In this document: positions 14,411-14,879 of the stretch, in pieces
How the letters are laid out: each line of letters starts with the position of its first letter
Position numbering within the stretch: position 1 is the first letter of the stretch
Assembly: GCA_016199325.1 (NCBI GenBank)
Contig: JACQGW010000095.1
Span: 1 to 14,879 of the forward strand
Direction of reading: 5' to 3'
Length of the DNA: 14,879 nt
Origin: Chloroflexota bacterium
Lineage (GTDB): Bacteria; Chloroflexota; Dehalococcoidia; JACQGW01
Notes under the pieces: generated by a model
Database searches by the model: none
What the model saw: only the letters and a program-made list of their open reading frames with translations
What the model was told of the DNA's origin: nothing
Translations under genes and position numbers: made by a program

Positions 14411-14597
14411 GGGCTGTCAACGGATTCGGGGAACCGATTGAACGGATGCCTGCCCCGGTCGACGGGATCCCCGGCGACGAGGGCGGTGCATGCCAACCAT
14501 CAGAGCGGTGTGCAGCACACTGGCGCCGCCGTGGCATGGAAAGCTACCAGCGAGGCGGCCATTCGTTCAATCCGTTCCCCGAATCCGTTGACAGCTC
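14411..14597. repeat. spaced inverted repeat, CTGTCAACGGATTC family, copy 3
   Basis: The left arm (14411-14450) and right arm (14558-14597) are reverse complements over about 40 bases with roughly four or five differences. They begin with GGGCTGTCAACGGATTCGGG and the complementary form. The 107-bp spacer between them is absent from copy 1. If the leftward promoter at 14644-14673 is real, the whole element lies in the 5' leader of the giant gene's mRNA. Confidence 0.9.
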
Positions 14598-14643
14598 TGC
14601 GCGAACAACCGAGGGCGCGATCAAGCATGATCAAACAGGGTGT

Positions 14644-14673
14644 AGAGTAACACGTCGCTAGACCGGCTGTCAA
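14644..14673 (-). promoter_or_regulatory. candidate promoter of the giant gene
   Basis: On the minus strand a consensus TTGACA (14673-14668) is followed after 18 bp by TACTCT (14649-14644), preceded by TGT, an extended -10 element. Transcription would begin near 14637, leaving a leader of about 265 nt that contains repeat copy 3. Confidence 0.5.
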
Positions 14674-14721
14674 TGATCTGTTTCACATAAGTCACAGGAA
14701 GCTGATCGCCAACCGCTTATT

Positions 14722-14745
14722 GCTGACCGCTGACCGCTGACCGCT
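14722..14745. repeat. 7-bp tandem repeat (GCTGACC)n
   Basis: Three full units of GCTGACC plus a partial fourth stand between the two divergent promoters. Imperfect relatives (GCTGATC, AACCGCT) lie just to the left. Confidence 0.8.
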
Positions 14746-14775
14746 TTGGTACTTTCCAGGCAGTTCCGGTATAAT
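14746..14775 (+). promoter_or_regulatory. candidate rightward promoter for an off-window gene
   Basis: A perfect TATAAT (14770-14775) lies 18 bp after TTGGTA (14746-14751). It would read out of the right edge of the window. Confidence 0.5.
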
Positions 14776-14851
14776 AGGGAGGATCAGGCCCGGCTGCCCG
14801 GCGGCGACACTGTTCGACCCGTGGGATATAGGGTACTGAAAGAAACAAACG

Positions 14852-14879
14852 ATGCTGCCGGCAACGGCCGGCTCCAGGC
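14852..14879 (+). CDS. possible start of a truncated coding region
   Basis: An ATG about 70 bp after the TATAAT box opens a frame of nine codons to the window edge. A weak GAAAG lies about 10 nt upstream. Too little is visible to identify it or to be sure it is coding. Confidence 0.2.

Larger units (their letters stand above)
14372..14851. other. intergenic region between the giant gene and the right-edge promoter
   Basis: No gene is supported here. It holds, from left to right, the giant gene's ribosome binding site, a spaced inverted-repeat element (14411-14597), a pair of GATCAA motifs 10 bp apart (14619 and 14629), a leftward promoter, a 7-bp tandem repeat and a rightward promoter. The 107 bp between the inverted arms show no coding or RNA-gene signature. 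Confidence 0.6.

Noticed and set aside
14856..14871. Short GC hairpin (GCCG, GCAA, CGGC) as a terminator
   Set aside because: The stem is only a few pairs, there is no T-run, and it lies downstream of a promoter at the window edge.

Overview
The window is a GC-rich bacterial segment with two parts: a rightward peptide-type ABC transporter gene set (about 113-3884) and a leftward pair of genes (3850-14371). A Tat-exported solute-binding lipoprotein, a giant secreted protein built of DUF11 repeats, and a C-terminal 'GWN' module together suggest a Chloroflexota-type organism. This is inferred from gene style only; no rRNA or marker gene is present.

Layout: a good sigma70 promoter (113-141) and Shine-Dalgarno lead into a family-5 extracellular solute-binding protein (169-1758). 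A 178-bp gap follows, holding tandem repeats and a decayed copy of the binding protein's last ten codons. Then come two inner-membrane permeases (1937-2914 and 3060-3884). The permease junction is occupied by a 108-bp near-perfect palindrome. No ATPase gene is in the window, so the importer must use subunits encoded elsewhere.

Convergent with the second permease, and overlapping it by 35 bp, is a DsbA/FrnE-family thiol oxidoreductase gene on the minus strand (4458-3850). Its active-site motif reads U-P-Y-C: an in-frame UGA sits exactly where the family has its N-terminal catalytic cysteine. A strong Shine-Dalgarno and GTG start lie upstream of the UGA, the reading frame is intact for 187 codons after it, and a bSECIS-like hairpin begins just behind it. 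This is the most notable feature: a probable, apparently unannotated selenoprotein.

Upstream of it on the same strand is a single 9.6-kb gene (14371-4733) for a 3212-residue secreted protein. In order it has a signal peptide, a Pro/Ala linker, a cupredoxin-like domain that has lost most copper ligands, 14 DUF11 repeats, a MAM-like jelly-roll, two IPT/TIG domains, two more DUF11 repeats, Ig/Fn3-like domains, a carboxypeptidase-regulatory-like domain, and a double 'GWN' C-terminal module. It has no cell-wall or membrane anchor.

A non-coding repeat family with the terminal motif CTGTCAACGGATTC occurs three times, in three arrangements: a tight palindrome between the permeases, tandem direct copies just after the giant gene, and widely spaced inverted arms in the giant gene's 5' leader. 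A separate perfect 28-bp inverted repeat separates the giant gene from the selenoprotein candidate. At the right edge, a leftward promoter for the giant gene and a rightward promoter for an off-window gene face away from each other across a 7-bp tandem repeat.
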